DNA of 64,000 bases, from positions 62,001 to 126,000 of the forward strand of contig NHZP01000039.1 in assembly GCA_003313425.1 (NCBI GenBank), in the 5' to 3' direction. Position numbers and translations under genes: made by a program. A model generated the notes under the pieces. That model was not told where the DNA came from. It did no database searches and saw nothing but the letters and a program-made list of their open reading frames with translations. This document shows positions 1-11,181 of this stretch, piece by piece. The DNA is from Pseudopyrenochaeta lycopersici. Taxonomy: Eukaryota; Ascomycota; Dothideomycetes; Pleosporales; Pseudopyrenochaetaceae. Positions within the stretch are counted from its first letter, which is position 1. Each line of letters starts with the position of its first letter.

Positions 1-743
1 GGGTGCAAAGGTCAGTGAAGCCCATCATAGCTCATCAACATCTGCAACATGCTCATTCAAATCAAGTTGCCTTCACCTATGTGTCACAGTCTTCTAACAT
101 CCACGCCGAGTCCCTCGTCCGAGAGGTTGAATCCCTGGGCTCCCGTGCCCACGCAATCCAAGCTGACTCCCGCGACCTCTCCGCACCAGACCGCATCGTC
201 TCCGAAACCCTCTCCGTATTCGCAGCAACAAGCCTAGACATTCTCGTCAACAATGCCGGGCTAGGCTCCGCCGCTACATTGCTTGAAGATGTCACAGTGG
301 AGGAATATGACAGTGTTATGGACGTCAACGTACGCGCTGTCATCTTTATGACACAGTCCTTCATACGCCACGTAGGGCGTGGCGGACGCATAGTAAACCT
401 CTCTTCGATATCCGCACGCGGAGGTTACGCAACTCAATCTGTATACGCAGCGTCAAAGGCCGCTGTGGAAGGACTTACGCGAGTCTGGGCGAACGAACTC
501 GGCCACAAGTATGGTGTCACCGTGAATGCGGTCAACCCAGGTCCAGTAGATACACACATGTACCGAGCTGCGGGCAAGGTGCATCTGGCCAGGATGGAGG
601 AACAAAACAAGAAGACTCCTGCGGCTCCGAGAGCAGGGACAGAAGGCGATGTGGCAGGAATTGTGGTATTCTTGTGCGAGGAGAGATCGAGATGGGTTAC
701 AGGAGACATAGTCTGCGCAAATGGTGGAATGTTGTTCATCTGA
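1..743 (+). CDS. Short-chain dehydrogenase/reductase (SDR), 5' end outside window
   Basis: C-terminal 228 residues of a classical NAD(P)-dependent SDR. The first 10 bases encode Gly-Cys-Lys and join, across a 56-nt intron at 11-66 (GTCAGT..CAAG, phase 1), to VAFTYVS, the usual second beta strand of the Rossmann fold; the joined length (687 nt) is a multiple of three. NNAG, the catalytic YAASK (YxxxK) and the NPGPVDT segment are all present, followed by the family C-terminus. The TGxxxGxG cofactor loop must lie upstream of the window. The gene converges on a Zn2Cys6 regulator (173 bp apart) and lies near a polyol dehydrogenase and a sugar transporter, so a keto-sugar or polyol substrate is a reasonable inference. 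The motifs do not fix the substrate; versicolorin-reductase-like or ketoacyl-reductase-like activities remain possible. Confidence 0.88.
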   Translation, partial: VQRSVKPIIAHQHLQHAHSNQVAFTYVSQSSNIHAESLVREVESLGSRAHAIQADSRDLSAPDRIVSETLSVFAATSLDILVNNAGLGSAATLLEDVTVEEYDSVMDVNVRAVIFMTQSFIRHVGRGGRIVNLSSISARGGYATQSVYAASKAAVEGLTRVWANELGHKYGVTVNAVNPGPVDTHMYRAAGKVHLARMEEQNKKTPAAPRAGTEGDVAGIVVFLCEERSRWVTGDIVCANGGMLFI

Positions 744-915
744 GCGACCTTTGCGCCGATCGGAATAGCCTATAGACTGTAGTGTCTCTAGGGTTTCTTG
801 AATTGTATAGCGTCAGGCTTGTTAATAAAGAGCTTGAATAGCCCACTGGCATCATAATATGACGTGTGAATACTCTGCTCAAGAAGTTGTGAACAGCCAG
901 TCGCATAGGTAACTA

Positions 916-3227
916 CTATCCAGGCATCCACGAGCCTTGATCAAGATATGGTTCAGCTGAGTTCGAATCCATTTGTAGCATGATAGCACCTGTTGCGTCA
1001 AGCAGTTCAGCATCGGTAGAGCCCTCGGCATACCATGGAAAGTTGATAATTCCTTCCCTGCCACCCATTGAATCTGATGGCAATTGAGCAGGAGGGTATT
1101 GAAATGAAGCCCAACGTGGCGCATTGGACTGCCAAAAGTCCAAAGCAGCTTCTTGGCCAATATGAGACATTGTTGTTGGAGAGTTTTCGTGGAAGGTAGA
1201 TGATTCGGTTTGATCTATGCATATCAGCAAAAAGCATTATTGCCACTTATCCGCGTATGCTTGGCGTGATCTACGGTCTTCCAAATATTCCCAGGCATCT
1301 GAAAATATAGAACGACGTACCTAATAGTCTTTTGAGGATGTCCCGTGCTCTCAAAGCCATGCCATGCGACGTTCCAAGCTTAGACAAGCAATATACAGCA
1401 TTCTTCAAGCGCTCCCGCCATTGTAAGGCAAGGGCATGTGCTGGATTATAGATATAGCAAGTAGCCTGTAGAAAGCTAGCCGTTATAAGCCAGTAAGTTG
1501 CATACCAGGCAAGACCGCGCGGCTGGACGTCTCCGAGATCGACAAACTCGCATATAGATTGAACGCACTCTTCTGCACCAATTAAACATGCTTGAATTGG
1601 CCCAAGTGTAGCATCGAGATTCGTTTTCGCGGTGATTTTTTGAAAAATAATGGGTCGGTGAAGGATGATGCGGAGATGAAAAGACCGCCATATTAGTATC
1701 CTTTTCGGGAGCTCAAACCATGCATCTAAAATTATCTTTTCATTGAAGTGATGAGGAAGGTCCTGGCGCCACTTCGATATCTTCTGGTCCAAACTCAGTG
1801 CCCTCTCGTCGCTCGGTATCTGATTGGTAAGAAGCTCAACCTGAACCATATTCGCGATGATGGCAAGTTTGACTTGATATATGAGGCACGATGTGACTGT
1901 CGGCCCTTCTTTTGGGTCTGGTAGTTTGTCCATGTCCACAGCCAGGTCTTGATCGTCTAGATTGGACGGTAGCCGAACATTAACACCTACGAGGGACACT
2001 GGTGGTCGTCCAAGAGTGAGTTGAGCACCGGAGACGAATATAAACAAAACCCACCATACGCGTCGCCGAATCTCCATGGTAAAGGGACTTGAATGTGGGA
2101 GGCCAAACTCTCGATGCAGACCAATCGCTAGCGCCATGCTAAATCCAATGCCGATCAACACAAAACCAGCGTTAGGCTTGTTGCGCTTTTGGAGATAGTT
2201 CGCCATCAAGACAAGACCCTGCACATAACTGAGAGATCCTTTCTCCAAGACATCCATATTTAAGCTTGCTCGAGCGTTTCTGTAAAACGGGATGTCGCTG
2301 TTTGTCTCTTTCGTCTCACCGACAAACGCTCCAATTGCCAGGACTATATTGTGAAGGAGAGGCCAAGATCCATCCCGTGGTTTCGAAAGTGCACCTTGTT
2401 TGTCAGTAGCTGGCCAAGTTTGCTGGAACTCAACACAATACCTGAGACGCGTGCACGAAATGTGCCTTCGTGAAGAATGGGATAGGCTGTGTGATACATG
2501 CTAAAGTAGTCGTTCATATACCGATTGATGTCGACAGCTGAAGCTACTGGCAAGCTCCGCGTATCGGGTTCGTCCAATGATGCCGTACTTGTGCTAGGAA
2601 ATGGTGCGTAAAGGTGTAATGATTGCAAGAATTTGACAGCTGCAGCTCCGGACTGAGGTCCCATGTAGCCAGCTTTGCCAGGTTCAGCAACAAGAAAACC
2701 CATTCCATCAGTAGTATTGTCAAAGTCTTGAGATTCGTCAAATTCATAGTCTTCTGCGTTGCTGGCCTCCGCTGGGCTTGTTTCGGGGGGTTGTTCTGTT
2801 GACGCCGCTGTCGCTGCGGGTATCAATGGCTTTAACGCGTTTCCGTCACGGCTCTCAACTACTGAAGTTTCATTTGGGCTCATTTCCCCAGACTCCAGGC
2901 GTTGCAAGGCGTCTTCAAGATTGACATTCGGCACATGAACAGCCCATGCCCTTTCCATCAAGTGTATCAACCGCTCGGCTGCCCCTAATCGCCTGAATGG
3001 ATAAGTATAGGTGCCATTTTTCGGCGAGTACCGCACCTTTCCGTAGCTGACAGTTGGATGAAAGGCGAGCTATATGCACATGTCTTCCCATCCCGCCTAC
3101 AATTTGCGCAATTATCTCCTCCAGAGCAACGCACTTTGCGGCGCTTGCATTCGTTGCAAGCTGGCAACTTTCGTGGGCCTTGCCGTGGCGTGGCCAACTC
3201 CTGCATGTTGGCCGTTTGGTATGACAT
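916..3227 (-). CDS. Zn2Cys6 transcription factor with fungal MHR domain
   Basis: Nuclear DNA-binding regulator, 704 aa in four exons (3227-3037, 2992-2442, 2394-1321, 1214-916); the sum, 2115 nt, is divisible by three. Near the N-terminus is a binuclear cluster, CNECKRRKVRC then CANCRRDGKTC (Cx2Cx6Cx5Cx2Cx6C). A short coiled-coil-like linker follows, then an acidic region, then the fungal_trans (MHR) domain, seen as HEGTFRARVSG and WPLLHNIVLAIGAFVG and, after the next exon junction, GRPP and flanking helices. Intron 2395-2441 has an ideal CTGAC branch site. The intron at 2993-3036 is only 44 nt with a weak GTGCGG donor; the alternative is a one-base frameshift there. It lies 3' of the SDR and 322 bp downstream of the polyol dehydrogenase on the same strand, so it is a plausible pathway-specific regulator. 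The direct targets are inference. Confidence 0.88.
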
Positions 3228-3549
3228 ATCGGAATAAAAAAGTCAGCACTGAGGGAGGCGAATTCAAGGAGATGGTCACAATCAGCCAGGGACGCGCTAG
3301 CGCCCCACCAACCCCGCACGTACAAAGTCACATCAACTAGCCGAAACTCACAAGGTTCTATGATTTTTATTATATATAAAAAAAATCCCTCGACAATCAG
3401 CGGCGGTGACAGAGAGGTGATACTTTGCACCTTTCAATGACTTGGAAAGTGGAAACATACACGCTGACACTCCGCAATCACGTCAAATGGACACAACCAT
3501 TAACATCAAAATTAGCCGATTCATGCCGATATCCACAAAATATTGGACT

Positions 3550-4748
3550 TCAGTCATCGAGAATTTGCACCTTAATGGCTCTTGCTGCTGGAGTTGAAGC
3601 CGTTGCAAAAGCCTCCACTCCTTCATCGAGGCTGTATCGATGCGTTACGAGAGGTTTAAGGTTGATAAGCCCCTCATTGACTAGACTGATAGCTTTTGGA
3701 TACGTGTCGTGGTAGCGGTACTGGAAGCGAAGATCTATCTCTTTTGATGCAAGATGCATGAAAGGTATATTCTGGAAATCTTTTCCAACTCCGATCACAA
3801 AGACAGACCCTCCGAATCTGGTTGCCTATTGGAGTTGTCAGTACGCGAAACCAAATCTCAATCAGTTCGTAATAATCTTACATAGATACCTGCTTGAATA
3901 CTAGATTCGACGCCTGTACACTCCAAGACAAATTCTGTCTCTGTGCCTAGAGCATCGACAATTTTCTTTCCGAGACCCTTCGCATCGTCTTCCCTGTTTA
4001 CTTTCACGGTGCGGATGCGAGGCACCAGTTTCTTGGCCATCTCCAAGCGGTTCTCATCGAGATCGGTGACAACGATTGGTGCAGCACCTGCAGCATGTGC
4101 AGCCAGAAGAGTGACCAGCCCAATTGGCCCTGCTCCACAGATGACAAGTGTGCTGCCGAGCCTAAGGTTCGATCTATCAATCCCAGCAAGAGCAACCGAA
4201 AGAGGCTCCAGGAGGGATCCCTCTTCGTAGGAAAGGTTATCAGGAAGAGCATGTAGCCATGCTTCAGGATGCACATGGTATCGACGCAAGGTACCGTCGA
4301 ACGGCGGCGTCGAGAAAAACTTGACATCGGGACATGCATTGTAGCGGCCGGTCCGACAGAAGTAGCAAGTCGGCTGGGAGCAAGGAATACCGCACTCCAG
4401 AGCGACTCGGTCCCCTATGCTTTGATTCAATATTGTGCATACTCATCATCTTGGGTGCATACCTGGTTTGAATCGAGTCACACTGCTCCCTGTTTTGATG
4501 ACAATACCGGCGCTCTCGTGTCCTAGTCCATTTTCTCCAACGACGATCATGTCGCCAATTTTCCCATGTTTCCAAAAGTGTACGTCCGATCCGCATATAC
4601 CTGTCGCTCTAACGTGGACGAGACAGTCGTTGGGGCCAGGCTCCGGAATATTGGACTCAACCAGATGAAGGCCATGTTCAGGGTTGGTATTAACTGCGAT
4701 ATTGCGGGGCTTTCGCTGCAAGACTTCGGTGACAGTAGTGGACGACAT
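3550..4748 (-). CDS. Zinc-dependent polyol dehydrogenase (L-arabinitol 4-/xylitol/sorbitol dehydrogenase type)
   Basis: Medium-chain dehydrogenase, 364 aa in three exons (4748-4463, 4414-3882, 3825-3550; 1095 nt), predicted cytosolic. It should oxidise a polyol to a ketose with NAD+. The catalytic zinc region GICGSDVHFW and GHES is present. A Cys-rich structural-zinc lobe follows (GIPC, PTC, YFC, NAC), then the fungal LAD-like stretch STPPFDGTLRRY and LLEPLSVALAGIDRS. The nucleotide fold starts at GAGPIGLVTLLAA with an acidic TDLDE that suits NAD. The C-terminus has the YQYRY-like segment FQYRYHDTYPKAI. Introns 4415-4462 and 3826-3881 have clean GTATGC/GTAAGA donors, and the second a CTGAC branch. 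It most resembles L-arabinitol 4-dehydrogenases from memory, but xylitol and sorbitol dehydrogenases share these motifs. It points away from the sugar transporter across a shared upstream region. Confidence 0.92.
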
Positions 4749-5446
4749 GGCTGACTAGATGTGGTTTAACTGTGTGAGATGAATGTGATAGATCAATCTT
4801 GCAGCCAGGCGGACTCAAATACAAAATACAAATACCGTTACTATGGGCATCGTGCCCACGTACATTGGCCGACTTGCCCTCATCGGTGTCATTCCGAATC
4901 GTCGGCGATCAGACTCAACATATTGCATTCGGCTTGTATCTAGGGCTAGAAATTGTCTGTTGTGCAAGTAAGCGTTCGGGAATGTGCCGACGCATATCCG
5001 GCATGTTAGCCTACTCATTCTTCGGATGACAAGTTCGGCCATGTTCAACTCGTTGAGCGCCAAACCCCATAGCTGGCACGCAAGATTCGCGCTTGGCCCG
5101 AACCGTGGCCGGAAGGCTGCGTGATTGGCTCGGCGCCACACCGAGCCCCAAATCGACTTGCTGTGCGCCAATCGACGAGCGGCCGCCCACCTAACAACGA
5201 CGGGTCGTTCCTCTTTCTCCATGGAAAGTACTCCGCACTTCCCCAGCTTTTCCACGTGCATGCGGCTCTGCAAGATATGTATATAGTTGATATTCCTTCT
5301 CGTTCAAACTCGGACAATTCATCCATCGGAACATCTGAGAGTCAATAGTCGATATTTTGTCCCTGACCGACAGGTACATCATAATGTCCCATGAGACTCG
5401 TTGATAAGTTAACACCAGGCAGGAATTCAGTCAACAAGCTACCGAA
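4749..5446. promoter_or_regulatory. Shared divergent promoter region between polyol dehydrogenase and sugar transporter
   Basis: About 700 bp with no convincing coding sequence separates two divergent start codons, so both promoters must lie here. A TATA-like run (TATGTATATAG) is at 5276-5286, about 160 bp before the transporter ATG. TTAGCC at 5006-5011 is the reverse complement of GGCTAA, the site bound by XlnR/AraR-type regulators, and CCCCAG at 5241-5246 fits the CreA consensus on the other strand. Single six-base matches are expected by chance in a region this size, so only the shared-promoter layout is well supported. Confidence 0.45.
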
Positions 5447-7554
5447 ATGGACAAGGAGACACACGAGCACCTTGACCATGGCGTTGACGCTAGCGTCACC
5501 CAACGCCGACAAAGCGTTGTTAGCATGTCGCGCAATGTCACGGGCGAGTATGGAAATACCCATTTATCCTGAAAGAACCTTATACTTATCTTTATAGAAT
5601 TCAGAATCCCCTCACCGGGATACCTAAAGACGACCTGCTTCAGAACGTTGAACAATTTGCGCGGGATCACGATCTCGTAGATGCGTTGCCGTATCTTTGT
5701 AAAGGTGCACTTGTTGCTCAGTTTCCCGATCGATTCGAAACTATAGGCGAGCTGGATGACGATGATCGTGAGGTGCTGAGGATTGAGAAGCAGCATAGGT
5801 GGAAGCATCCGAAGGCTTTGTATCTCACAATTCTGTTGAACTCTATTAGCGCCGCTATTCAAGGTACTATGTCCAACATTCAAGTATGCTTGGGGCACCT
5901 ATTGACATTGAATACAGGATGGGATCAAACGGGCTCCAATGGAGCTAACCTTTCCTTTCCTCAGGCTTTCGGCATAGCAGATGTAGGGCCCGATTGCGCA
6001 GCTGCCGGAACATGTGAAAGGAACTCATGGATCATTGGCGCAATCAACAGTTCACCGTACATGACCATTGCTCTTCTGTGAGTATTTCGGAGATTTTGAA
6101 TGGAGATGAGCTAATGTGTATAGTGCTGGCTGGCTGTCGGACCCCCTGAATAATGTTATCGGTCGCCGTGGAACGATTTTCATAGGCGCTATCTTCAGTC
6201 TTGTAGCGCCTATCGGACAAGCACTGGCGCAGACCTGGCCTCAAATTCTGGTCTGCAGGATCCTCTTAGGAATCGGTATGGGATTGAAAGAAGTCACGGT
6301 ACCTGTTTACTCCGCCGAGAACGCACCCACTGTCATTCGAGGAGCCCTTGTAATGTCTTGGCAGCTATTTGTGGCATTCGGGATCATGCTCGGCTTTTCT
6401 GCCAATCTCGTTGTGGTCAATACTGGTGACATTGCATGGCGACTTCAACTCGGCTCCGCGTTCATCCCGGCTGTGCCGTTAATCATCGGCATTTACTTTG
6501 CTCCGGAATCTCCTCGATGGCTCATCAAGAAGGGTCGATACCAGAAGGCATACCGCTCTTTACTCAGGCTACGCAACTCACCACTTCAGGCCGCACGAGA
6601 CTTGTATTACATCCATGCCCAGATTGAAGCCGAAGATGCCATTATTGAGGCTCAGGAAGTTGCGAAAACGGACAACATCGTTACTCGGTTTATCGAGTTG
6701 TTCACAATACCACGAATTCGCCGCGCAACACAGGCTTCTGGGATCATTATGACTGCGCAGCAAATGTGCGGCAGTAAGTTTTCATCCCTGCCTCTTCCGA
6801 GTGCCTTGAAGCTAATCCAGCTCAGTCAATATTATTGCATTCTACTCTTCGACCATATTTAGGGAAGCTGGGGCTAGCAATATCGTTGCTCTACTTGTGT
6901 CTTGGGGTTTCGGCATGGTAAGTGCAGATTGATTTTATTTCTTCAGCAGACGTACTAATTGTAGCAGACTATGTTCATCTTTGCCTTCCCCGCCTTGTAC
7001 ACGATTGATACGTGGGGTCGTCGTACTCTACTTATCTCTACATTTCCATTCATGTTTCTTACACTTCTTGGAGCTGGACTCTCGTTCTACATTCCCGAAT
7101 CGTCGCCCGCACATCTTGGCATGATAGCACTCTTTATTTTCATTTTTGTCGCCTTTTACAGCCCGGGCGAGGGCCCCTGCGCTTTTGTGTATTCCGCAGA
7201 GGTTTTCCCCTTGTCGCACAGTTCGGAATGTCTTGGGCAGTGGCAACGAACAATTTCTGGGCGGCAGTCCTCGGCCTGACCTTCCCACGCATGTTACAAC
7301 AGTTCACACCGACTGGAAGTTTTGGATTCTATGCCGGCCTCAACTTGGTAGCGCTTTCGTGGATTTTCATGTTCATGCCTGAGACCAAGCAGAGGAGTTT
7401 GGAAGAGTTGGACTATGTTTTTGCGGTTCCGACTACCGTGCATGCAAAGTTTCAGCTCACAAAAACGCTGCCATGGTGGATTGGAAAGTATGTATTCATG
7501 AGGAAAGGCACTGTGGAGCCACAGCTATACCACTTCGAAGGCGAGGAAGATTGA
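5447..7554 (+). pseudogene. MFS sugar transporter with frameshift near 7217-7222
   Basis: Major facilitator superfamily sugar porter in the plasma membrane. Six exons: 5447-5547, 5598-5863, 5918-6077, 6124-6773, 6826-6917 and about 6968-7554, with 46-54 nt introns. Seen in order: a hydrophilic N-terminus, the first membrane helix (LYLTILLNSISAAIQGWDQ), the loop motif [15 protein letters not shown], the [12 protein letters not shown] signature, an [15 protein letters not shown] helix 7, DTWGRR, the AEVFPL motif, and [12 protein letters not shown] at the C-terminus. Right after AEVFPLSH the frame changes, and the conserved FGMSWAVAT continues in another frame with no room for an intron. Total length is 1856 nt, i.e. 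one base (or four) short of a multiple of three. Loss of four bases from an AG repeat (CACAGAGAG to CACAG) would explain it. Either a recent inactivation (about 619 aa if in frame) or a sequence error. Confidence 0.85.
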
Positions 7555-9166
7555 GCGACCGAGGGATGGACTCCTTCTAAGATGCTGGCATAGCAACAAT
7601 TTGCACGCTATCGATAGGTCTACTTGCTAGTTCTAACACTGAGCATACTAGCTGGAAGGGACGCTTGCGTGCGAAGTTTTCAGTGGTCATGTGGAGGCAT
7701 TGTACTCTTATACAGCTGGTTTTTACAAGTCTACTCCTGCAGATGTGGGCCTACATGGTTTCCTTAGTTTTGCTTGTTGGTCATTCTTGAGGCTATTGAT
7801 TAAAGAGCCTTCATACGGAATTAAACGCTTCAAGTGGATTATTTAGATACAAGAACTTTGTCTGAATTATGCGTTGTGATTACTGTTCACGAAATTGTAA
7901 TGCTGGGTATGCGCTCTCAGCCCAATTGAAAGGTATGAGGTAGCGGACCGTTTCCACGTACACACGATGGCGCATGTCTCTGTGCGTCGTAAAAACAATT
8001 TTTGTCAGCGGTCCATGTTCAAAATAGCCCTAAGTTTAACCCGATATGCAGTTAGGCGATGCTAGCGAACACTACGATATAGCAGCACTCGAAAGCTAAC
8101 CAAATTAGGCAAGTAGGCCTCGTAAGCACCACGACATCAGACTACAAGCGAACATGGTTGCACGCGGGAACGCCCACAACGTCCATTCTTGACTGTGATA
8201 AGCTTATTAGGCATCAAGACTCTTGTTTCTAGACATGAGGAAAGATGTATTGCGAATTCAGCCGTGTATTATGCAATACCTACTTTCTCGTACACATCGG
8301 ACCTCGATCTGTTAAAGATGCCTTACATGTGCTGCACATTCCGACTGACAAGAATCAATACTATCGTAATGGGAAATTGATTTAGCCTTGCTTTTGGTTC
8401 TCGAGTTTACAGGGTATTATCACCCGTGGTACGCGTTCGGCCGACAACAAGAAAGTGGTCTGAAAAGATCGGCGACGTTTAGGACCCCTGACACTCTCAA
8501 GAAGAGGACATGTGAATCTAATATTTACTGTATGATTGATAGCCACGCGAGACATTACGCAAAATGTCAAGGAAGTGATCGCTCCAAGCTTTGGCGCTCA
8601 AACAACCACTATCATCATTTGTTCGGGTATTCCACTCCACTATCCCAAAGCCAAGCTACGATCATATTGGCAAAGCTTGTTTCAAACAAACCAACAAAGT
8701 GTGGAGAGGACAATTTAGCAAGTCCTGGCCGCGTCATATACGTCAGCGGTTTGTGGAGCAAATGAAACATGGGGAGGCCCCGTATATTGTGCATGATCCA
8801 ATAATACTCTGATGTTCTATTACCATCTCTGAACCTCTTAGCAGCTGAGCGATCTGGATTACGTAGCAACATATCTGCTGCACCTCATCGCCTTACGCAT
8901 CGAGTCCCTGCTTTGGTGTGTACACGATCGTGGCGGTACCGACACTGAGTTTCAGATGGCGATTACGCGGATCTTGGGCCGTGTCTTTCTCAACGAGTTA
9001 TATAGGAAGAAATTGAAATCATTTCAGAGGTACAGTACTTAAGAACGTATATGTTGTCCACTTTGAATTTATCACGCTGCTCATCTCATCGTGTAGATTG
9101 ATCCTTCAACTATCACTTTCCCCAAGCGCCTACTCAATTCACTTTCTTCATCCAAGTCCTTTCAAT
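7555..9166. other. Intergenic region, no supported gene
   Basis: About 1.6 kb between the sugar transporter and the dioxygenase. Short open frames (8189-8380, 8388-8765) show no conserved motif, no biased composition and overlap each other in several frames. The last 150 bp is pyrimidine-rich and presumably holds the dioxygenase promoter and 5' UTR. Confidence 0.5.
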
Positions 9167-10376
9167 ATGGTTGCATTGTCTTCTCTCATTAAAATCGTTG
9201 CAGTTATACTCGCCGTTGATACCAACGCTCATCCAGGCCATGAAGAACATATTACTGACCGCGCGGTCAAGCGCAACTTCCTTGCAAAGTCACGTCGTTC
9301 TCTCAATGGTTGTGCTGCTCATCTCGAGGCCAGAGGTACTCTGAAGGCCGCCGAACATCGCCGCAGGGCTTTCTTAAAGGACTTGCAGAAAAAGAGTCTA
9401 AGTCAGTTGTCCGCTGATATTATGTAGCCCCCTATCACTAGACTACGGCTCTAACAATATCATAGTAGAGGGACTTCGTCGTCGCGACACTGACGCTGTG
9501 CTCAATACCTCTCATCACTCTAGCTTGACCGGCATAACGGTAGATACCGACTCTTCTGTATTATTCACCAACGATACCTGTATCCTCTCCCCTGAGGGCG
9601 AAATTGGTCCCTTTTGGGTCAAAGGCGAGCTCAATCGCGAAGACGTCGTGGACGATGAGCCTGGTATCATCAATTACATGCACGCTCAATTCATCGACAT
9701 TAGCACCTGCGAGCCAATTCCCGACCTCTGGTGGGATGTGTGGAACTGCAATTCCACAGGTGTTTACGCTGGTGTTCAGGATGATAGCAATGGCAACGGC
9801 GATGACGCATCCAATTTGAACAACACAGCTTTGCGTGGTATTCAGAAAACGGATGAATACGGAATCGCGTCATTCCGCTCTATTTTCCCAGGCCATTACG
9901 GCGGCCGCGCTACACACATTCACGTCGTAGGGCACCTGAACGCGACGCTCTTAGAGAATGGTACTATCTCTGGTGGCAGCGTTTCGCACATTGGACAGCT
10001 ATTTTTCGACCAGGACCTTATTTCAGAGGTCGAAGCCACATATCCCTACAACACTAGCAGTGTGGAGATTACACTGAACTCGGTGGACCGTGTCTTTGCT
10101 GACGAGACGGAAGATAGCAACTCAGACCCTGTATTCAACTATGTGTATTTGGACGATTCTCAAGGTGTTGAGGGTGGGCTTTTCTCCTGGCTTACTATTG
10201 GTGTGGATACGACCGCAGCTTACGAAACGAGCTATGCTGCGCTTTTGACCGCAAATGGAGGAGTTGCGAATAGCAATTCAGGTGGCTCTGGTGGTGGGGC
10301 TCCGTCTGGCGTGCCATCTGGTGTGCCGTCTGGTGTGCCGTCTGGCATCCCATCCGGTTGTCCTTCTACTACTTAG
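9167..10376 (+). CDS. Secreted intradiol ring-cleavage dioxygenase
   Basis: Extracellular Fe(III) dioxygenase expected to open catechol-type aromatic rings between the two hydroxyls. Two exons (9167-9401, 9466-10376; 381 aa) flank a 64-nt intron with a CTAAC branch. The chosen ATG opens a signal peptide (MVALSSLIKIVAVILAVDTN) followed by HPGHEEH, typical of fungal secreted members; in-frame upstream codons lie in a pyrimidine-rich leader. All four iron ligands are visible: Tyr in TGVYAGV, Tyr in FPGHYGG and both His in RATHIHV. The usual GPYYV is GPFWV here; neither Tyr of that segment is an iron ligand. Several NxS/T sites suit secretion. The C-terminus is a low-complexity tail built from a 12-bp repeat (PSGV units, about 10301-10360). 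A role in lignin- or tannin-derived phenol breakdown is known for relatives; the substrate here is not shown. Confidence 0.92.
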
Positions 10377-11181
10377 AAGAAGGATGAGTGAACTGGCCAC
10401 GCTTGAAGCAGTTTGCTGAGGGTGAGGTGAATTTGCTCAAGTTCTATATGTCTAAGCACTTAAATATAAGTGAGATCAACAACATCGGGTGTTTCCTCTG
10501 GGGGAGAGCGTTCTATAGTTTTTCCTAGATTTTTTGGGTGCCCCGCATGGTAGGTTGCTAGAAATTTGTCAGGAGAGGAATTTATCGTGGAGACTGGATA
10601 CTTGTAGCTGGTAAAAAGTCCGGAATAGTTCAAAGAAGAAATCTAGCCTTGTTTCCATATGATATTCGTGGTATAGTCAATTGATCTTACATTGAATAAT
10701 AATTGTCGAGCCATGGTGACGTCGATGTAAGGAAATTTTATATGCGCAGTAAGGAATGTTACAATCTTCCAGTACGACTTTCAAGGGCACAAGAAACATT
10801 CCTACCGGCTCCACACTAACTTGGGACAGCATTTATATGCATTGAAAAGCGTGGAAGATGAATCTGAATGTTGGAAATTGTCTGTACCAATTAAACTATG
10901 CAGAACAAAGGACATGAGCCATAGCTAGAAGAATACAATGATTCGTATTTGTCGGCGCGGTATCTGCACGTTGGAGTGGGGGGTTGGTGGACATAGAAGA
11001 AATAATTGACATAACAACACGTAGTATAGGAGAAGTTTCCCAAACTGAACAAGCACGAGACTAGGAATCAAGTCTATAGCCACCCACAATGTCCATGTCT
11101 TTCTTATCGATTTTGTCTGAACAAAAATATAAGTACAAGATGGTGTTGGTCCACCGGGTCGGAAGAAGTCATACTTTTTTG
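10377..11181. other. Intergenic region, no supported gene
   Basis: About 800 bp downstream of the dioxygenase. The only longer open frame (minus strand, 10925-11299) is low in conserved features and overlaps the small membrane-protein frame, so I see no gene here. Probably the dioxygenase 3' UTR and spacer. Confidence 0.4.

Noticed and set aside
955..975. GTTCGAATCC, a tRNA T-loop-like sequence
   Set aside because: It lies inside the last exon of the Zn2Cys6 gene and there is no matching acceptor stem or D-loop around it.
8388..8765. 125-codon plus-strand frame
   Set aside because: No motif, no ATG at a plausible place, and three other frames cover the same bases.
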